From positions 1 through 64,000 of the forward strand of contig CAKTDV010000017.1 in the NCBI GenBank assembly GCA_934546745.1: DNA of 64,000 bases, written 5' to 3'. The notes beneath the pieces were generated by a model. It was not told the DNA's origin. It did no database searches and was given only the letters and a program-made list of their open reading frames with translations. A program made the translations under genes and the position numbers. Within the stretch, counting starts at the first letter, position 1. Every line of letters starts with the position of its first letter. Source of the DNA: an uncultured Desulfovibrio sp. (GTDB lineage: Bacteria > Desulfobacterota > Desulfovibrionia > Desulfovibrionales > Desulfovibrionaceae). Below, piece after piece: positions 63,084-64,000 of this stretch.

Positions 63084-63752
63084 TTAGGACGCCGATCCAG
63101 CCGTCAGGCTTGCGCCCAGCCGCCGGGCCGCTTCACAGTCCAGAGGAAAATGTTCATCACGGCGGCGTCTTTTGGCCGCCTCGTCAAAACAGTCACATTT
63201 ATACTTGGAATAATCGCTGAACTGATATGTATCCGTGACACACAGTCTCCTCGGCGGCGTAAACAGATGGCCAAGGAAGGATTCCAGCGTTTCCATCATT
63301 TTTCCGTATCCCCATTCTTCCATCTGCGCCTCTGTGACGTTCATGGTATAGAGGACGGCCGTTTCCATGCGGCGCGGCGCAATACTGCTGTGGTTGCCGT
63401 CATATACCATCCACGGAAAACACAGGCGCTCCAGAAAGCAGCGCATCTGGCCGGAAATATCCCCGAAGTAAATGGGGCTGCCCAGAATGAGCGCGTCGGC
63501 ATGGGCAATCTCCTCCAGCAACGACGCAAGATCGTCTTTAATGGCGCACTGCCCGTAGGACGGGCCGCCAAGCCGCTTGCAGGCGAAACAGCTGCGGCAG
63601 CCGGAGTAACGCAGATCGTACAGATGAACGAGTTTCGAGGCGGCGCTCCGGCCGGACGGGGCGGCGGCCGCCGCGCCCTCCAGCGCGCATTCCAGAAGAA
63701 CGGCGGTGTTGCCGCGCTTGCGCGGGCTGCCGTTGACGGCAATGACATTCAT
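63084..63752 (-). CDS. flavodoxin-family NAD(P)H-dependent oxidoreductase
   Basis: A 222-residue flavodoxin-like oxidoreductase. The FMN phosphate loop is VNGSPRKRGNTAVL at residues 6-19; LILGSPIYFGDISGQMRCFLERL holds the second FMN contact. Cysteines in GCRSCFACKRLGG and GQCAIKDD suggest an additional iron-sulfur or disulfide site, as in iron-sulfur flavoproteins. AAGGAGG precedes the ATG. The upstream region has TTGACA but a weak -10. Confidence 0.85.
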   Translation of the reverse strand: MNVIAVNGSPRKRGNTAVLLECALEGAAAAAPSGRSAASKLVHLYDLRYSGCRSCFACKRLGGPSYGQCAIKDDLASLLEEIAHADALILGSPIYFGDISGQMRCFLERLCFPWMVYDGNHSSIAPRRMETAVLYTMNVTEAQMEEWGYGKMMETLESFLGHLFTPPRRLCVTDTYQFSDYSKYKCDCFDEAAKRRRRDEHFPLDCEAARRLGASLTAGSAS

Positions 63753-63892
63753 GAAAACCTCCTTGTTGCATCAGCAGAAGGCATTGCGTTTTCAGGTTTT
63801 GTCAATTCTCCGCGAATACACGGTGACGGATCGGGCACAGGCCCCGGCGGATTCCAACAGCCACTTTGCCTGGCATCCAGCCAGCGCGCCAA

Positions 63893-64000
63893 CTAGGCCG
63901 ATGACGGCTCCTGCGGCACAGAACGCTTTTCTCCGCCGTCGGAGACTTCACGGCGGTTGTGGAGCCTGCGCCACTCGTCCAGCAGCAGCAGACGGATGCC
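63893..64000 (-). CDS. 3' end of a gene running into the window edge
   Basis: The last 35 codons of a leftward gene whose 5' part lies outside the window: LLLLDEWRRLHNRREVSD and a Pro/Ser-rich end before TAG (63893-63895). Too short to assign a function. Confidence 0.55.
   Translation of the reverse strand, partial: GIRLLLLDEWRRLHNRREVSDGGEKRSVPQEPSSA

Overview
The window looks like a chromosomal segment of a high-GC Gram-negative deltaproteobacterium, most probably a member of the Desulfovibrionaceae (Desulfovibrio-like). The assignment rests on the protein repertoire: a Desulfovibrio-type iron alcohol dehydrogenase, RNase J together with a trigger factor-clpP-clpX-lon block, FeoA/FeoB with small periplasmic partners, a complete Tol-Pal operon, a short bifunctional nuclease behind miaB, and many conserved proteins of a type typical of that family. 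There are no rRNA genes, no intact mobile elements and no CRISPR. Two tRNA genes (Ser-GGA, Arg-ACG) are present. Species-level identity cannot be read from the sequence alone.

Layout. 1-1011: 3' end of a large RTX/adhesin-like secreted protein, broken by a one-base frameshift. 1.2-2.5 kb (-): iron alcohol dehydrogenase. 3.0-6.9 kb (-): SapC-family protein followed by a 1003-residue membrane protein with a degenerate PHP-like region. 7.0-10.0 kb (+): family 2 glycosyltransferase and UDP-glucuronate decarboxylase-type sugar enzyme. 10.2-14.0 kb (-): acetyl-CoA synthetase and a sodium:alanine/glycine symporter. 14.3-19.0 kb: MnmM-like methyltransferase (+) convergent with a 39-residue membrane microprotein/sodium:solute symporter pair and a chemotaxis receptor (-). 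19.2-20.2 kb (-): two small proteins, the second resembling a flagellar chaperone, behind a good sigma-54 promoter. 20.4-26.6 kb: moaA (-), a DUF5334 exported protein (+), an unknown protein (-), then an unknown protein, miaB, bifunctional nuclease and a pseudo-receiver/TPR protein (+).

26.8-31.2 kb is an iron-uptake locus: feoA, feoB, a small periplasmic protein, a DUF4198 periplasmic protein, and a convergent paralogue of the small protein. Candidate Fur-like palindromes lie in front of feoA and the DUF4198 gene. All three exported proteins are predicted to start with histidine after signal-peptide cleavage. 31.5-32.2 kb carries the two tRNAs with recognisable promoters and terminators. 32.3-35.2 kb (-): a small membrane protein, a possible dual-OB protein and RNase J.

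35.2-42.1 kb is envelope biology: tolC-family gene (-) divergent from tolQ-tolR-tolA-(tandem TonB-C protein)-tolB-pal (+). Then come a 2-hydroxyacid dehydrogenase and an amidohydrolase (+). 44.4-50.4 kb (-) is the protein quality-control block tig, clpP, clpX, lon. 50.6-51.4 kb holds a poorly defined exported protein. 51.6-57.5 kb (-) is an AcrA-AcrB-OprM type RND efflux operon whose promoter sits inside a perfect 19-bp inverted repeat. 57.9-62.1 kb (-): topA, an XdhC-like protein and a membrane-anchored unknown. The window closes with a TraT-like lipoprotein candidate (+), a flavodoxin-family iron-sulfur flavoprotein and the 3' end of one more gene (-).
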